Of a stretch of 34,827 nucleotides of DNA, positions 9,533 through 18,043 are shown piece by piece. The DNA lies in NCBI GenBank assembly GCA_025353925.1, contig JANXNV010000031.1, positions 1 through 34,827 of the forward strand, given 5' to 3'. Position 1 is the stretch's first letter. Each line of letters begins with the position of its first letter. Below the pieces are notes generated by a model. The model was not told where the DNA came from, did not search any database, and worked only from the letters and a program-made list of their open reading frames with translations. The position numbers were made by a program, and so were the translations under genes. The stretch comes from Armatimonadota bacterium. Lineage in GTDB: Bacteria > Armatimonadota > Armatimonadia > Armatimonadales > Capsulimonadaceae.

Positions 9533-11321
9533 ATCTCGCTTGCACCATGCGCCAGTGCTGGCTGGACGCCCCATTCACCGCTTGCTGCGTCAGCCTCCCT
9601 GCGGCATCCGCGCTCAAAGCCAGCCCGCTGTTTTCATTCACAAAAACAAACTCGCCGTTCTGCGCTGGGATGGCGTGCCAAATCTGATTTGCCCCGTCGT
9701 TAAAGCCGTATTCGATGACCTCCGCTCCCGGGGTCTTCAATGCTGTGGTGACATCGAGAACCTGGCCGGTGGCCCGTCCGGCGATCTTGTAGCGGTCGTT
9801 TCCGAGGCCGAGCAAAGCCCACTGCCGGTTTGCACCGTGGCTGAGCGGCAGGCTGGAGCCGGCATTTGTGAGCTGGTAAAAGCTACGGTAGCCGAATCCT
9901 GACTTGCTGCTGAACACGGCCCCGGCGATGACATACGAAGTCACGCTTTTTGGGGGAAGGGCCACGCTCAGGGTTTTACCTGTGAGCCGAACTGCGGGCA
10001 GCTTTGTCCAATTCTCAGTCGGAGAAGTACGCGTTCCGGCCGCCGTTACTCCGACATGGGCGAACCGCGAGAGATCAAAGCTCGCCTGCCGGGGTGTGTC
10101 GTCGCTGTTAGTGACAATTAGTACGAGCGATTTGGTGTGCGGGTCATAAGCCGTAAGTGTATTCGGGTCATCGTTTGCAATGATCACAGTGCCAGGCCGG
10201 ACAAAACGGCTGTATTGGCCCAGGACGTAGTATTTCCCGTTGACACCGTACGCTGTCGTGGTTTCGTCCTTCTCCGGGTTGGTCAGCAGGCCCCATCCGC
10301 CGCCGTCGACAGCCTGCCAGTAGACCCAGGCGGACGGGTGAAGGCCCTTCACATCGGTTAAAATCTGCCGGGACATTTCCAGGCCGCTGGCATCCCCATC
10401 CCCGTACTCAGACATCCACAGAGCTTTTCCCGCCGCGCTCGCGAGGGTGAAAAGCTGGGTACGGTCTCCTCCGCCGTAGGTATGCACATTGATCTTCGAA
10501 AGCCCCTTTAACGCCGTGGCGTCATAGTGGCCGAATGTAGCAATGGCCGAAACAACCGAAGTCTCATCGGAGGCGGTCGTCGATGTCACGGTGACACCCG
10601 CGCGTCTCAGCGAGGCGGCGGTCTCTTTGACCAGTTGGTTCTGGTGGGGCGGCGTGACGACGCAGCCTTCCTGACCGTTAAATGCGCCCCCATAGGCCCA
10701 GCCGTTGGTCGGCTCATTCAGCGGAACGAGAGACTGGAACGTGATCCCCCACGACGTCTGAAAATGTTTGGCGACTGTCGCCAGATAATCTGCAAACTGC
10801 TTGTCGGCATCCGGGCGCAGGTTGTCGGCTCCGCCATGCCCGCCGGTGACGCTGCCGCTGACGGTCGCCCACCAAGGCGGCGAGTTGGAGAACGCTTCCA
10901 GCTGGTCCGCCCCGTGCTTGATCGCTTCGGTCAAGACCCAGCGCTGGGCGGAGTCGGCAGTCCAGTTCCAAACGCCGGGCGAGGTCTCGTAGCCGGGAAT
11001 GTCGGCGCGAAACGCCATAAACGATTTGTGCGGCGGATCGGGATGCGGGTTTTCACCGCCGCCGATATTGTAACGAACGACATTCAGCCCAAGTCCGTTG
11101 GTTGGGCTAAAAACTTTCTCCATGTAGTCGCTGCGAGCCGGCTCGGGAAACCCGCCGACCACTTTCGCCCACCAGGCCAGAGAGGTTCCCCAGCCTTGCC
11201 ATTTCCCATACTCGATCGTGGGGTCCACGGTGATGGCGGCCCCCGCCTGAGCCCCCGGGGCGGCCAGTAAGTTGAAAAGCATAACCGCGGCGGCTCCGCT
11301 AACTAAAAAACTTAAGTTCAT
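9531..11321 (-). CDS. secreted GH30-family glycoside hydrolase with C-terminal ricin-type lectin domain
   Basis: A 596-residue exported enzyme with signal peptide (AAVMLFNLLAAPGAQA). The first about 460 residues match the GH30 (beta/alpha)8 barrel plus beta-sandwich. GWGTSLAWWA near residue 43 and GLNVVRYNIGGG near 78 are typical of the endo-beta-1,6-galactanase-like branch (GH30_5). The likely acid/base glutamate is E203 in PLNEPTNGW and the likely nucleophile is E305 in MSEYGDG. From about residue 465 a ricin-B-like beta-trefoil follows, with QxW-type repeats (NRQWALLG, NQIWHA, SQHWRMV). The predicted role is extracellular degradation of galactan-type plant or microbial polysaccharide, with the lectin anchoring the enzyme to sugar. 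The start has CAGGAG upstream. Substrate specificity is inference. Confidence 0.9.
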   Translation of the reverse strand: MNLSFLVSGAAAVMLFNLLAAPGAQAGAAITVDPTIEYGKWQGWGTSLAWWAKVVGGFPEPARSDYMEKVFSPTNGLGLNVVRYNIGGGENPHPDPPHKSFMAFRADIPGYETSPGVWNWTADSAQRWVLTEAIKHGADQLEAFSNSPPWWATVSGSVTGGHGGADNLRPDADKQFADYLATVAKHFQTSWGITFQSLVPLNEPTNGWAYGGAFNGQEGCVVTPPHQNQLVKETAASLRRAGVTVTSTTASDETSVVSAIATFGHYDATALKGLSKINVHTYGGGDRTQLFTLASAAGKALWMSEYGDGDASGLEMSRQILTDVKGLHPSAWVYWQAVDGGGWGLLTNPEKDETTTAYGVNGKYYVLGQYSRFVRPGTVIIANDDPNTLTAYDPHTKSLVLIVTNSDDTPRQASFDLSRFAHVGVTAAGTRTSPTENWTKLPAVRLTGKTLSVALPPKSVTSYVIAGAVFSSKSGFGYRSFYQLTNAGSSLPLSHGANRQWALLGLGNDRYKIAGRATGQVLDVTTALKTPGAEVIEYGFNDGANQIWHAIPAQNGEFVFVNENSGLALSADAAGRLTQQAVNGASSQHWRMVQAR

Positions 11322-11455
11322 GGCGATCTCCTGTGATCCTGCTATGAGCTATCTTCGCCACAGCCTCCTCGGTCTCCTGCGTTCTGCGAAGGAACTCTCG
11401 ACCCTTCGCGATTGTACAAACGGGAAGCAGCCGCAAGAATGGCAGAAAAGAGAAA

Positions 11456-12223
11456 ATGACTATGAAATACCAACGCACTCTGGGCCTTACCGCCGGACTT
11501 CTGGCTCTCGGGATCAGCACCCCGTCCCCCGCCGCTCCGGGGAAGCCGACACCCGTGATTGTAGAATTGTTCACGTCGGAAGGCTGCTCCAGCTGCCCGC
11601 CCGCCGATACGGTGCTGTCCGGTCTGACCCGGCAGCCGATTGCCGGAGTGGAGGTGATTGCCCTCGGCGAACATGTAGACTACTGGAACCACGGCGGCTG
11701 GGCGGATTCGTTTTCGTCCGCGAAGTTTAGCGGGCGTCAGAGCGACTACTCACAGACATTCGGCAAAGACACTGTTTACACGCCGCAGATGATCGTGGAC
11801 GGAAAGACGCAGTTCGTCGGCAGCGATGAAGACCTCGCTCGAAAAGCAATCTCAGCGGCGGCCCACACGCCGAAGGCCAATGTTAATCTCGCGCAGTCCG
11901 GGCCGCAGTCGCTGACCGTCCGCGTGGATCATCTTCCGGTCTCCGTGCAGAATGATCCGGCAGACATTCTTCTCGCCGTGACCGAAGACGGGCTTGCCTC
12001 GTCAGTCGGCGGCGGCGAGAATTCGGGGCGGCATCTGGTGCATAGCGCGGTGGTGCGGAGCCTTCAAGTTTTGGGGAGGACTTCCGGCGGCGTCTTTACC
12101 GCGACTCCTACCGTGACGCGAACCGCAGGCTGGAAGCGCGGGCGCTTGCATGCGATCATATTCGTGCAGGAGCATCGCAGCCGCCGGATCGTCGGCGCGG
12201 CAGAAGTGGGTCTAGCCGGGTAA
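11456..12223 (+). CDS. secreted DUF1223-family thioredoxin-fold protein
   Basis: A 255-residue exported protein. After the signal peptide (LGLTAGLLALGISTPSPA) comes PVIVELFTSEGCSSCPPAD, the hallmark of the DUF1223 family with a thioredoxin-like CxxC. Further family motifs follow (HVDYWNHGGWADSFSS, FSGRQSDYSQTFGKDTVYTPQMIVDG). Family function is not established; a periplasmic redox or metal role is a guess from the CSSC motif. Two close ATGs (11456 and 11462) compete. The second is better spaced from the weak purine-rich AAAAGAGAAA site, so the true start may be two residues shorter. The gene diverges from the GH30 gene. Confidence 0.9.
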   Translation: MTMKYQRTLGLTAGLLALGISTPSPAAPGKPTPVIVELFTSEGCSSCPPADTVLSGLTRQPIAGVEVIALGEHVDYWNHGGWADSFSSAKFSGRQSDYSQTFGKDTVYTPQMIVDGKTQFVGSDEDLARKAISAAAHTPKANVNLAQSGPQSLTVRVDHLPVSVQNDPADILLAVTEDGLASSVGGGENSGRHLVHSAVVRSLQVLGRTSGGVFTATPTVTRTAGWKRGRLHAIIFVQEHRSRRIVGAAEVGLAG

Positions 12224-12370
12224 CACGCCTCAACAGGTTTATTATTCGGTCCCCGACCGATATTTGTTTCGCGCTGCCCTTTCTTATGGGTAGGAATAAA
12301 TGCGCACTGCGGGCAAACATACCGGCAATAATACACCTGCAGGAAGCAGGCCAAGAAGAGGAGAAATCGG

Positions 12371-12577
12371 ATGAAATTACGCGGACTTGCGGCGGCGATC
12401 GCCCTCCTGACACTCGCCTCGGGCACGACTGCCTTTGCGGCCAGCCCGATGATGCATCATAAGATGATGCACGGCAAAATGATGCATGGCAAAATGATGC
12501 ACCATCGCATGATGCACCATCGCATGATGCACCGCCATATGATGATGCATCACAAAATGATGATGCACAAAATGTAA
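12371..12577 (+). CDS. small secreted Met/His-rich protein, likely metal-binding
   Basis: A 68-residue protein. A signal peptide (RGLAAAIALLTLASGTTAFAA) is followed by a mature part of about 44 residues built almost entirely from MMHHK/MMHGK/MMHHR units, so methionine and histidine dominate with lysine, arginine and glycine spacers. Such composition is seen in periplasmic copper- or nickel-handling peptides, so metal binding is a reasonable inference, but no established family is recognised. The start has AGAGGAG about nine bases upstream and a strong terminator follows, which together support a real gene. The next gene encodes a b-type cytochrome. Confidence 0.85.
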   Translation: MKLRGLAAAIALLTLASGTTAFAASPMMHHKMMHGKMMHGKMMHHRMMHHRMMHRHMMMHHKMMMHKM

Positions 12578-12589
12578 ACAGCTCGGCAA

Positions 12590-12637
12590 ACGGCAGTCGG
12601 GCAGCCGCAGAGGCTACGCCCGGCTGCCGTTTTTTTG
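12590..12637 (+). terminator. rho-independent terminator after the Met/His-rich gene
   Basis: A 12 bp stem with one G-T wobble (ACGGCAGTCGGG / CCCGGCTGCCGT), probably extended by an inner stem, followed by seven T. Confidence 0.9.
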
Positions 12638-12679
12638 ACTTGATTTCTTCGGATTTTTCGTGACACGAGGCTTCGAATT

Positions 12680-13495
12680 ATGGCAACACTGACACTCAAC
12701 GCACCCGCAGCGACGCAGACGGTTGCTCGTAAGCATCACTGGCTGGTGCGGGTCACGCACTGGCTGAATGTTCCGATCCTGCTGGGGCTGACCCTCAGCG
12801 GCCTTTCCATCTACTGGGCCGCTCCGGTGTATACCCATGCGGCGGATGCCAACGGCAACGTCGACTACCTCAATGACATTGGCCTCTGGGTCGCACGTCA
12901 TGAACCCTGGCGGCACTCCTATGGTGCCCCGGAGACCTGGCTGCCGGGGACACATTACAACGCCCGCTGGGTCTATGACCATTTCAGCCTCGGTACGGGC
13001 ATGCTCTCAACCGCGCTGAACCTGCACTGGCTCTTTGCCTACCTATTTCTTGCGAACGGGCTGCTTTATTTGATCGGTCTGGGAGTCGGCGGGGGATACA
13101 AGGCCCTGCTGCCGCGCCGTGACGATCTCAAAGATGCGTTTATCATGCAGCGGTATTACTTAGGTATGCCGTTTGCGAAGCTCCTGCGCAAGCCCTGGAA
13201 CCACCCAAAGATCACTACCAAATACAACGCTTTGCAGCGGCTGGCGTATTTCGCGATGCCGGTCGCCGGAACCGTCGCCGTGCTGACAGGCTGGGCGATC
13301 CACAAACCGGCCCAGCTCGGCTGGCTGCAAGCCCTCTTCGGCGGCTACGATTACGCCCGCCTCTGGCATTTCGGTTTGCTTTGGCTCTTCGCGTTGTTTG
13401 TTGTCCCGCACGTCATCCTGGTCCTGGCCGACGGCTGGGACACCATGCGCTCTATGGTCGCGGGGTGGACGGAGCGGGGGGCGTCGGACTTGTGA
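12680..13495 (+). CDS. cytochrome b561-type membrane protein (di-heme b)
   Basis: A 271-residue membrane protein with about four or five transmembrane helices. Probable heme-b ligands are the histidines in VRVTHWLN (helix 1), LHWLFAYLFL and HFGLLWLFALFVVPHV. It resembles the b561/hydrogenase and thiosulfate-reductase b-subunit group, which passes quinol electrons to a membrane-attached oxidoreductase. Between helices 1 and 2 is a long loop (about 70 residues) outside the membrane. No catalytic partner subunit (for example a molybdopterin enzyme) is adjacent, so it is an orphan here. The ATG is preceded by ACGAGG. The 3' end overlaps the convergent hypothetical gene by 44 bases. Confidence 0.85.
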   Translation: MATLTLNAPAATQTVARKHHWLVRVTHWLNVPILLGLTLSGLSIYWAAPVYTHAADANGNVDYLNDIGLWVARHEPWRHSYGAPETWLPGTHYNARWVYDHFSLGTGMLSTALNLHWLFAYLFLANGLLYLIGLGVGGGYKALLPRRDDLKDAFIMQRYYLGMPFAKLLRKPWNHPKITTKYNALQRLAYFAMPVAGTVAVLTGWAIHKPAQLGWLQALFGGYDYARLWHFGLLWLFALFVVPHVILVLADGWDTMRSMVAGWTERGASDL

Positions 13496-14147
13496 CGCTG
13501 CTAACTTTGACCCATTTGCCTCCCGAGAGCCGAAAACGAAAACTCTCCGTGTTATTATTGTTCAAGTCCACCGATAGATTATTTTTCTCTAGTGAGCCGG
13601 CCACAGTAGCAGCGATTATGAAGATTTCTTTTGCGTCATTATCAGTGATTAATATTGCATCAACCCAGCCAACTTCAGGTTTGTTCGCTGGCGCATCAGG
13701 TGTGATGATGTTTGCAGAGGTCATCCCAGATTCTTTGTAGACAACACACAATTTGCCTTTGCTTATCGTTGCATCCAGGACTTTCATCGGCAAGCCTGCT
13801 AGGGCTGAAGAATCACTGTAGTGGTTGCTCCGTCGCGACCAGAGTAATTTTTCTTTCAGTCCGCTTCGCAACTGAAACGTATACAGGCAGACATGATCTG
13901 GAATGCCAAAATGGACACTAGGGCCTAATGTTTTTAGCTCCGGCGGAATGGCATAGGGTACTTCTTCTTCTAAAACGATAAGATTCTGCTTTTGCGGAAG
14001 AGCTTTTTGAAATACTACTTTTTTTGGGCTTACCTGTGAAGATGCCGCACTTGAAGCAAGCAAAAAGCAAATACTTGGCACAAATACTAAGGGTAATTTT
14101 ATTTTAATGACCTTTTTGCCCCGCAAGTGAGTGACTTGCGGGGTCAA
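13452..14147 (-). CDS. hypothetical secreted protein with unclear start codon
   Basis: A frame of 231 codons from a TTG at 14147. No family recognised. A signal peptide is visible (KIKLPLVFVPSICFLLASSAASS), followed by a beta-rich mature part and a proline-rich end (SPTPPAPSTPRP). The start is doubtful: the two in-frame TTG codons lie inside a stem-loop, and the natural signal-peptide beginning falls at an ATT codon right after AAAAAGG. The gene is clearly more A/T-rich and has different codon use from its neighbours (runs of AAT, TTT, AAA), which suggests recent acquisition. It follows the beta-helix gene by 27 bases on the same strand and could be co-transcribed with it. Its tail overlaps the cytochrome b gene by 44 bases. 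Confidence 0.6.
   Translation of the reverse strand: MTPQVTHLRGKKVIKIKLPLVFVPSICFLLASSAASSQVSPKKVVFQKALPQKQNLIVLEEEVPYAIPPELKTLGPSVHFGIPDHVCLYTFQLRSGLKEKLLWSRRSNHYSDSSALAGLPMKVLDATISKGKLCVVYKESGMTSANIITPDAPANKPEVGWVDAILITDNDAKEIFIIAATVAGSLEKNNLSVDLNNNNTESFRFRLSGGKWVKVSSVTSPTPPAPSTPRP
14119..14143. other. stem-loop between beta-helix gene and hypothetical gene
   Basis: A perfect 10 bp stem (CCCCGCAAGT / ACTTGCGGGG) with a 5-base loop. No U-tract follows on the minus strand (CAAAAAGG instead), so it may act as an mRNA stability or translation-control hairpin and not as a terminator. It covers the only TTG start codons of the downstream gene. Confidence 0.6.
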
Positions 14148-14174
14148 GCAACATGGGAATAAATTCCGAGGAAT

Positions 14175-16250
14175 CTAAGGGTGAAGTGGAAAAAACTGAA
14201 CTTCCTTGATATTCTTTGTTTCATCCGTATCGAGATACTGAAACTGACCGCTGGTGAGAAGGGTGCTTCCGACAGGTACCGAAGGAACAGTTACAAGAAG
14301 AGCAGAGACGGAAGCCGTCGTATTTCGAGTGTAGCAAAGGGGATAACAGAGGCTCTTTGAATCATCGACACTACCGTCGCTCTTGACGACAGAATTATCC
14401 TGCCACTGCGGGGCATTGCAGCTGGTTCCATCCAGGTCATTTTTTACGATATGCGAACCTGCTCCGCTAAACGAAAGCTGTTTTAGTTTCAAGTCCACCA
14501 CGACGACCTTGACTGTGCTACCTTGGTCAGCCGCCGCAGTACCCGAAGTGGCGATGACGGCTTTAATCCCCGTCTCGCCCTGATCTTGCAGGCCGGTGAC
14601 GTTTGCGCCGACTTCCACCAGCATAGGCTTGTAGGCACCTGCGTTGACAACGGAGTTGCCGCGCAGCGTTACCGTTTTGCAGTTGGAAAGAGAAACCGGG
14701 GATTTTTTGTCCATCATCGCCGGCCACGGAGCGGCTCCGGTGAGGGTGTTGCCGGAGAGGGTGACGCCCTCGGCCCATTCGATCTGCAAATCGCCCTGGA
14801 GATTAGAAGAGAAGTGGTTGTCTTTGATGACGATGTTTTTGTTCCCCATCGCCCCGTCCCCGTGGATCAAAATCGCGGCACCGCCGTAAGTCGCGCCGCC
14901 GTTTCCGCGCAGGGTGTTTCCGGCAAGGGTGACGTTCTGGACGTAGTCCGCTTCATTCCAGTAGTACTCGGGGCCCAAGCTGATCGCCGCCATGCCGCAG
15001 TCTTCAATAACGTTGTTTTGTACCACAGCGTGGTCGCACTTCAATAATATGCCTCGGGAGCGCGTATTGCCCAGGCGGCAGCCGATGATCTTTGTGCCTG
15101 CGCCGTCCGCTTGCGGATTGCTGAGCTTTGCGCCGATGGGCACTCCCAAGTCTTTGTCCAGCGTGACTGTGCTCGTTTGATCGCCGTTGTCCTTCAAAGC
15201 AGTGACGACCGCTTCCCCGAAAAAGCCTTTGGTGTCTGAGAGTCGAGCCGGTTCACCGACTTTCAGGTTCGCTGAGCCATTTTTGACGATCAGTACGGCT
15301 CCATTGACGCTTTGTATCGTTTGGAACGACCCGTGAACGGCGAGGCAGTCATCGAGCAAAATTCCCTGAAAGACACAGTTTTCGATGTCCGGGCCGGGGT
15401 TTGCGCCGGTGGAGTGCAGGCCGTCGGCGGCATTGGTGACCAGCGGGTTTTCCGTCGCACCCCCAGGTCGCGGGCCTAATGCCCAGATGTCATGCAGAAA
15501 ATGGTTGCCGCCGCCACCGTCTTCGCGGATATTGGAGAAACCGTTCCGCATCATAGTGACGTCTTGAATCGTGCAGTCTCGGCAATTGTCTAGGGAGACT
15601 TTGAACGGGGCATCGCCGTACCGGCCCACCAGCCAGTCCCCTGGCCCAAAGTGCAGCGTTTTCTGATTAAAGCTCAGACGATAGCTGCCATCCCCCAAAT
15701 CTTCCAGCGGCAGATCATAAAAGTCCCCGTTGCCGATTTTGAGTCGGCGGGTGCGGGAGTCCACGACGTTTGCGGCACCGGGAAACTTTTTCGTGCCGAC
15801 CGGGAGGGCCGGATAGCTGGCATCGGGCTTCCAGTCGCAGGTCGCGCTGCCATTCGGGCTTATACCGACAGCGACGACGCGGCCTTGGTACGAAGTGATC
15901 TTATTCTGGGAGAGTGTTCCTCCCAGTACCATCACCTGCGAACAGCGATCCAGCTCAAATAAGTTGTGTCCCCAGGTTAGGTCCGTTAAGATCAGGGTCG
16001 CTCCGTAGAGGCTGATGGTCGCACCGCTCCAGCCTTTCAAGTTGAATTGCGAGTGACCGACATTCGGCAGGAGGTAGACGCCGGGTTTGATCACGATCCG
16101 CCGCGCCCCGCCAACATAAGCCGCCTGAACTGCCGATGCCAGCCGTTCCGGTGTTTTTGGATTGCCGACAGTGACCGCGGGAGTAGCGGCGAAGGCGATT
16201 TGTGTGAGCAGCAGAAGCGGCAGAAAACAAAAACTCCGGGATATTCTCAT
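14175..16250 (-). CDS. secreted right-handed parallel beta-helix protein
   Basis: A 691-residue exported protein with signal peptide (SFCFLPLLLLTQIAFAA). The N-terminal part (ASAVQAAYVGGARRIVIKPGVYLLP) is the usual opening of pectate-lyase-fold proteins. Further on are many short beta-helix rungs (VQNNVIEDCG, VTLAGNTLRGNG, IVIKDNHFSSN, VTLSGNTLTGA). A central segment NAADGLHSTGANPGPDIENCVFQG...DDCLAVHG is asparagine- and aspartate-rich, as in polysaccharide-active beta-helix enzymes. It most likely binds, cleaves or trims a glycan outside the cell, but no catalytic set can be assigned to a named family. The ATG at 16250 has only a weak CAGG upstream. It diverges from the PEP-CTERM gene at 16410. 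Confidence 0.85.
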   Translation of the reverse strand: MRISRSFCFLPLLLLTQIAFAATPAVTVGNPKTPERLASAVQAAYVGGARRIVIKPGVYLLPNVGHSQFNLKGWSGATISLYGATLILTDLTWGHNLFELDRCSQVMVLGGTLSQNKITSYQGRVVAVGISPNGSATCDWKPDASYPALPVGTKKFPGAANVVDSRTRRLKIGNGDFYDLPLEDLGDGSYRLSFNQKTLHFGPGDWLVGRYGDAPFKVSLDNCRDCTIQDVTMMRNGFSNIREDGGGGNHFLHDIWALGPRPGGATENPLVTNAADGLHSTGANPGPDIENCVFQGILLDDCLAVHGSFQTIQSVNGAVLIVKNGSANLKVGEPARLSDTKGFFGEAVVTALKDNGDQTSTVTLDKDLGVPIGAKLSNPQADGAGTKIIGCRLGNTRSRGILLKCDHAVVQNNVIEDCGMAAISLGPEYYWNEADYVQNVTLAGNTLRGNGGATYGGAAILIHGDGAMGNKNIVIKDNHFSSNLQGDLQIEWAEGVTLSGNTLTGAAPWPAMMDKKSPVSLSNCKTVTLRGNSVVNAGAYKPMLVEVGANVTGLQDQGETGIKAVIATSGTAAADQGSTVKVVVVDLKLKQLSFSGAGSHIVKNDLDGTSCNAPQWQDNSVVKSDGSVDDSKSLCYPLCYTRNTTASVSALLVTVPSVPVGSTLLTSGQFQYLDTDETKNIKEVQFFPLHP

Positions 16251-16271
16251 AGCCTGAGTATACTCGGAAAA

Positions 16272-16299
16272 TATTTATCTCTCTTGCATATTTTGTCAA
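16272..16299 (-). promoter_or_regulatory. candidate promoter of the beta-helix gene
   Basis: On the minus strand, TTGACA followed after 16 bases by TAAATA, about 20-50 bases before the start codon. It overlaps the divergent plus-strand promoter. Confidence 0.5.
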
Positions 16300-16312
16300 A
16301 TTGTGCTATGAT
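16284..16312 (+). promoter_or_regulatory. sigma70 promoter of the second PEP-CTERM gene
   Basis: TTGCAT and TATGAT separated by 17 bases, about 100 bases before the start. No sigma54 signature is visible here, unlike the other PEP-CTERM gene. Confidence 0.65.
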
Positions 16313-16409
16313 TGGGGAACTTCACTTGTCAGGTAGTAACTGACCGGTCCTTCTGCATCCTCACGGTCAGCCTATAAGCTACTTTCACGCTTTCGAAAGG
16401 AACAGGACA

Positions 16410-17015
16410 ATGAAATCTCTCCCACTCTTCTCTGTGGCCGGTTTGATTTTGGGCAGTGTCGCCACTGCTGCCGCCCAAGTGCCAGGTTTTACCCTAGACG
16501 CTGTGACATTTGACGAAAACGGCAAAGGGACCTACCAGCAGAACAACAATCCATCGGCTTCTCTCTCTTTCGCGATCGGACCCAGCGGAGTTCTGACATA
16601 CTCACTGCCGTTTGCCGTGACCCCGGGCGACGTTCTCATCAACGACAGCCCGGCGGGGGTGGCATCCGACATCGGTGACATTCTGCGCTTCACGGCGAAT
16701 AACACGGTCGAGTTCTACTCAGCCAGCGGTCCTAACGACCCAGCGGATGCACTTGCTGATAAGGCACCCTTTCCGACCCGGAACTCGTTTTCTGCGAATG
16801 CCTTTACAATCAATGAAGTCGGTTCCGAAGGCAGCAACGGGGTATTTTACATTCCGGCTGCCGGCCAGCCGGGTTATAACTCCAAAGTGACGGTAACGAC
16901 TTACGGAGTCATCAGCGATGCGCCGATTCCCGAAGCGGCTTCCAGCGTCTCGCTCGGTTTGCTGCTGATGCTAGGTGGCCTTGTGGTGGTCGCGCGTCGG
17001 CGCAAAGCCGCGTAA
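16410..17015 (+). CDS. secreted PEP-CTERM-tail protein of unknown function
   Basis: A 201-residue exported protein with signal peptide (LFSVAGLILGSVATAAA). The mature part is rich in Asn, Ser, Gly and Thr and looks beta-stranded (TYQQNNNPSASLSF, GPSGVLTYSLPF). The C-terminal sorting signal reads PIPEAASSVSLGLLLMLGG, then a basic RRRKAA end, nearly the same as in the HAF-repeat protein, so both are probably handled by the same exosortase-type system, which is not encoded in this window. The domain is not otherwise recognised. The start has AAAGGA upstream. The gene has its own promoter and terminator. Confidence 0.9.
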   Translation: MKSLPLFSVAGLILGSVATAAAQVPGFTLDAVTFDENGKGTYQQNNNPSASLSFAIGPSGVLTYSLPFAVTPGDVLINDSPAGVASDIGDILRFTANNTVEFYSASGPNDPADALADKAPFPTRNSFSANAFTINEVGSEGSNGVFYIPAAGQPGYNSKVTVTTYGVISDAPIPEAASSVSLGLLLMLGGLVVVARRRKAA

Positions 17016-17039
17016 CAGTTCCAGAAATCTCTCTGACAG

Positions 17040-17072
17040 CACCTGCTTTCTGCGGAAAGCGGGTGTTATTTT
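17040..17072 (+). terminator. rho-independent terminator after PEP-CTERM gene
   Basis: An 11 bp stem with one G-T wobble (CACCTGCTTTC / GAAAGCGGGTG), a TGCG loop and a TTATTTTTTG tail. Confidence 0.88.
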
Positions 17073-17123
17073 TTGTGTCACGGGGAACACTGTGAATGGT
17101 ATTTGCAAAAGGAGAAATCACAT

Positions 17124-17993
17124 ATGATGGCAGCTAACCCTGATGCCGCGCAGTCCGGCTCGTTTAATTTGGGCGGTGATCTTCCCGTCCATCGACTCGG
17201 ATTTGGTGCGATGCGTATCACCGGGCAAGGGATCTGGGGCGACCCAAAAGACCCCGCCGAAGCGAAGCGCGTTTTGCAGCGTTTGCCGGATCTCGGTGTC
17301 AACTTCATCGACACCGCCGACTCGTATGGCCCGGAGATCTCGGAGCTTTTAATCGCCGAGGCACTCTTTCCCTATCCCGCCGGGATGGTGATCGCGACTA
17401 AGGGCGGCCTGACCCGCCAGGGGCCGGACCAGTGGCTGCCGGTTGGGCGGCCCGAGTATCTGCGTCAGTGCCTCGAGCTGAGCCTGCGCCGCCTCAAGAC
17501 GGACACGATTGATCTGTACCAACTGCACCGCTTCGATCCGCAGGTTCCCGCCGAAGACACCCTCGGAGCACTCAAAGATCTGCAGCAGCAAGGCAAGATT
17601 AAGCACATCGGCCTTTCGGAAGTCTCGGTGGAAGAACTGGAGCATGCCCAGACCATTGTAGATATTGTGTCGGTGCAGAACCTATACAACCTGTCCGAAC
17701 GCAAGTCCGAAGTCCTTTTGGATTACTGCACGGAGAAGAGCATCGGTTTCATTCCGTGGTTCCCGGTGGCGGGCGGCGACCTCGTCAAGCCCGGCGGGGT
17801 GCTGGACACGGCGGCGAAGGAGCACGGGGCAACAGTCGCGCAGCTTGCCCTGGCATGGCTCCTGAAACGTTCCCCGGTTATGCTGCCGATCCCCGGGACT
17901 TCGTCGGTCGCCCACCTGGAAGAGAATGTCGCATCGGCTTCCGTGACGCTGACGGATGAAGAGTTCGAGGCACTGAGTGCGCTTGGTAAGTAG
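17124..17993 (+). CDS. aldo/keto reductase
   Basis: The ORF track opens at 17073, but the ATG at 17124 is preceded by AAAGGAG at the right spacing, so the protein is 289 residues. It is a (beta/alpha)8 NADPH-dependent carbonyl reductase. The catalytic tetrad is visible as Asp and Tyr in IDTADSYGP, Lys in VIATKGG and His in YQLHRFD. The C-terminal NADPH-binding signature is [15 protein letters not shown]. The cytoplasmic substrate is unknown; many family members reduce aldehydes or sugars. The last few codons and stop lie in a 25-bp tandem duplication, which does not alter the protein because the first copy contains the stop. A terminator follows. Confidence 0.95.
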   Translation: MMAANPDAAQSGSFNLGGDLPVHRLGFGAMRITGQGIWGDPKDPAEAKRVLQRLPDLGVNFIDTADSYGPEISELLIAEALFPYPAGMVIATKGGLTRQGPDQWLPVGRPEYLRQCLELSLRRLKTDTIDLYQLHRFDPQVPAEDTLGALKDLQQQGKIKHIGLSEVSVEELEHAQTIVDIVSVQNLYNLSERKSEVLLDYCTEKSIGFIPWFPVAGGDLVKPGGVLDTAAKEHGATVAQLALAWLLKRSPVMLPIPGTSSVAHLEENVASASVTLTDEEFEALSALGK

Positions 17994-18031
17994 CGGCCAG
18001 AGTGCGCTTGGTAAGTAGCGGCCAGAGTGCG
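17975..18031 (+). repeat. 25-bp tandem duplication over the end of the aldo/keto reductase gene
   Basis: The block GAGTGCGCTTGGTAAGTAGC... (25 bases) occurs twice back to back (17975-17999 and 18000-18024), followed by the first seven bases of a third copy. The first copy carries the natural stop codon. Confidence 0.97.
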
Positions 18032-18043
18032 TTGACAAGGAAA

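Noticed and set aside
12240-12370. Second sigmaB-like promoter before the Met/His-rich gene
   Set aside because: GTTTCG and GGGTAG are 16 bases apart with more mismatches than the csbD case; not convincing.
14119-14143. Rho-independent terminator of the beta-helix gene
   Set aside because: The stem is good but is followed by CAAAAAGG on the transcribed strand, with no U-tract; kept only as a stem-loop.
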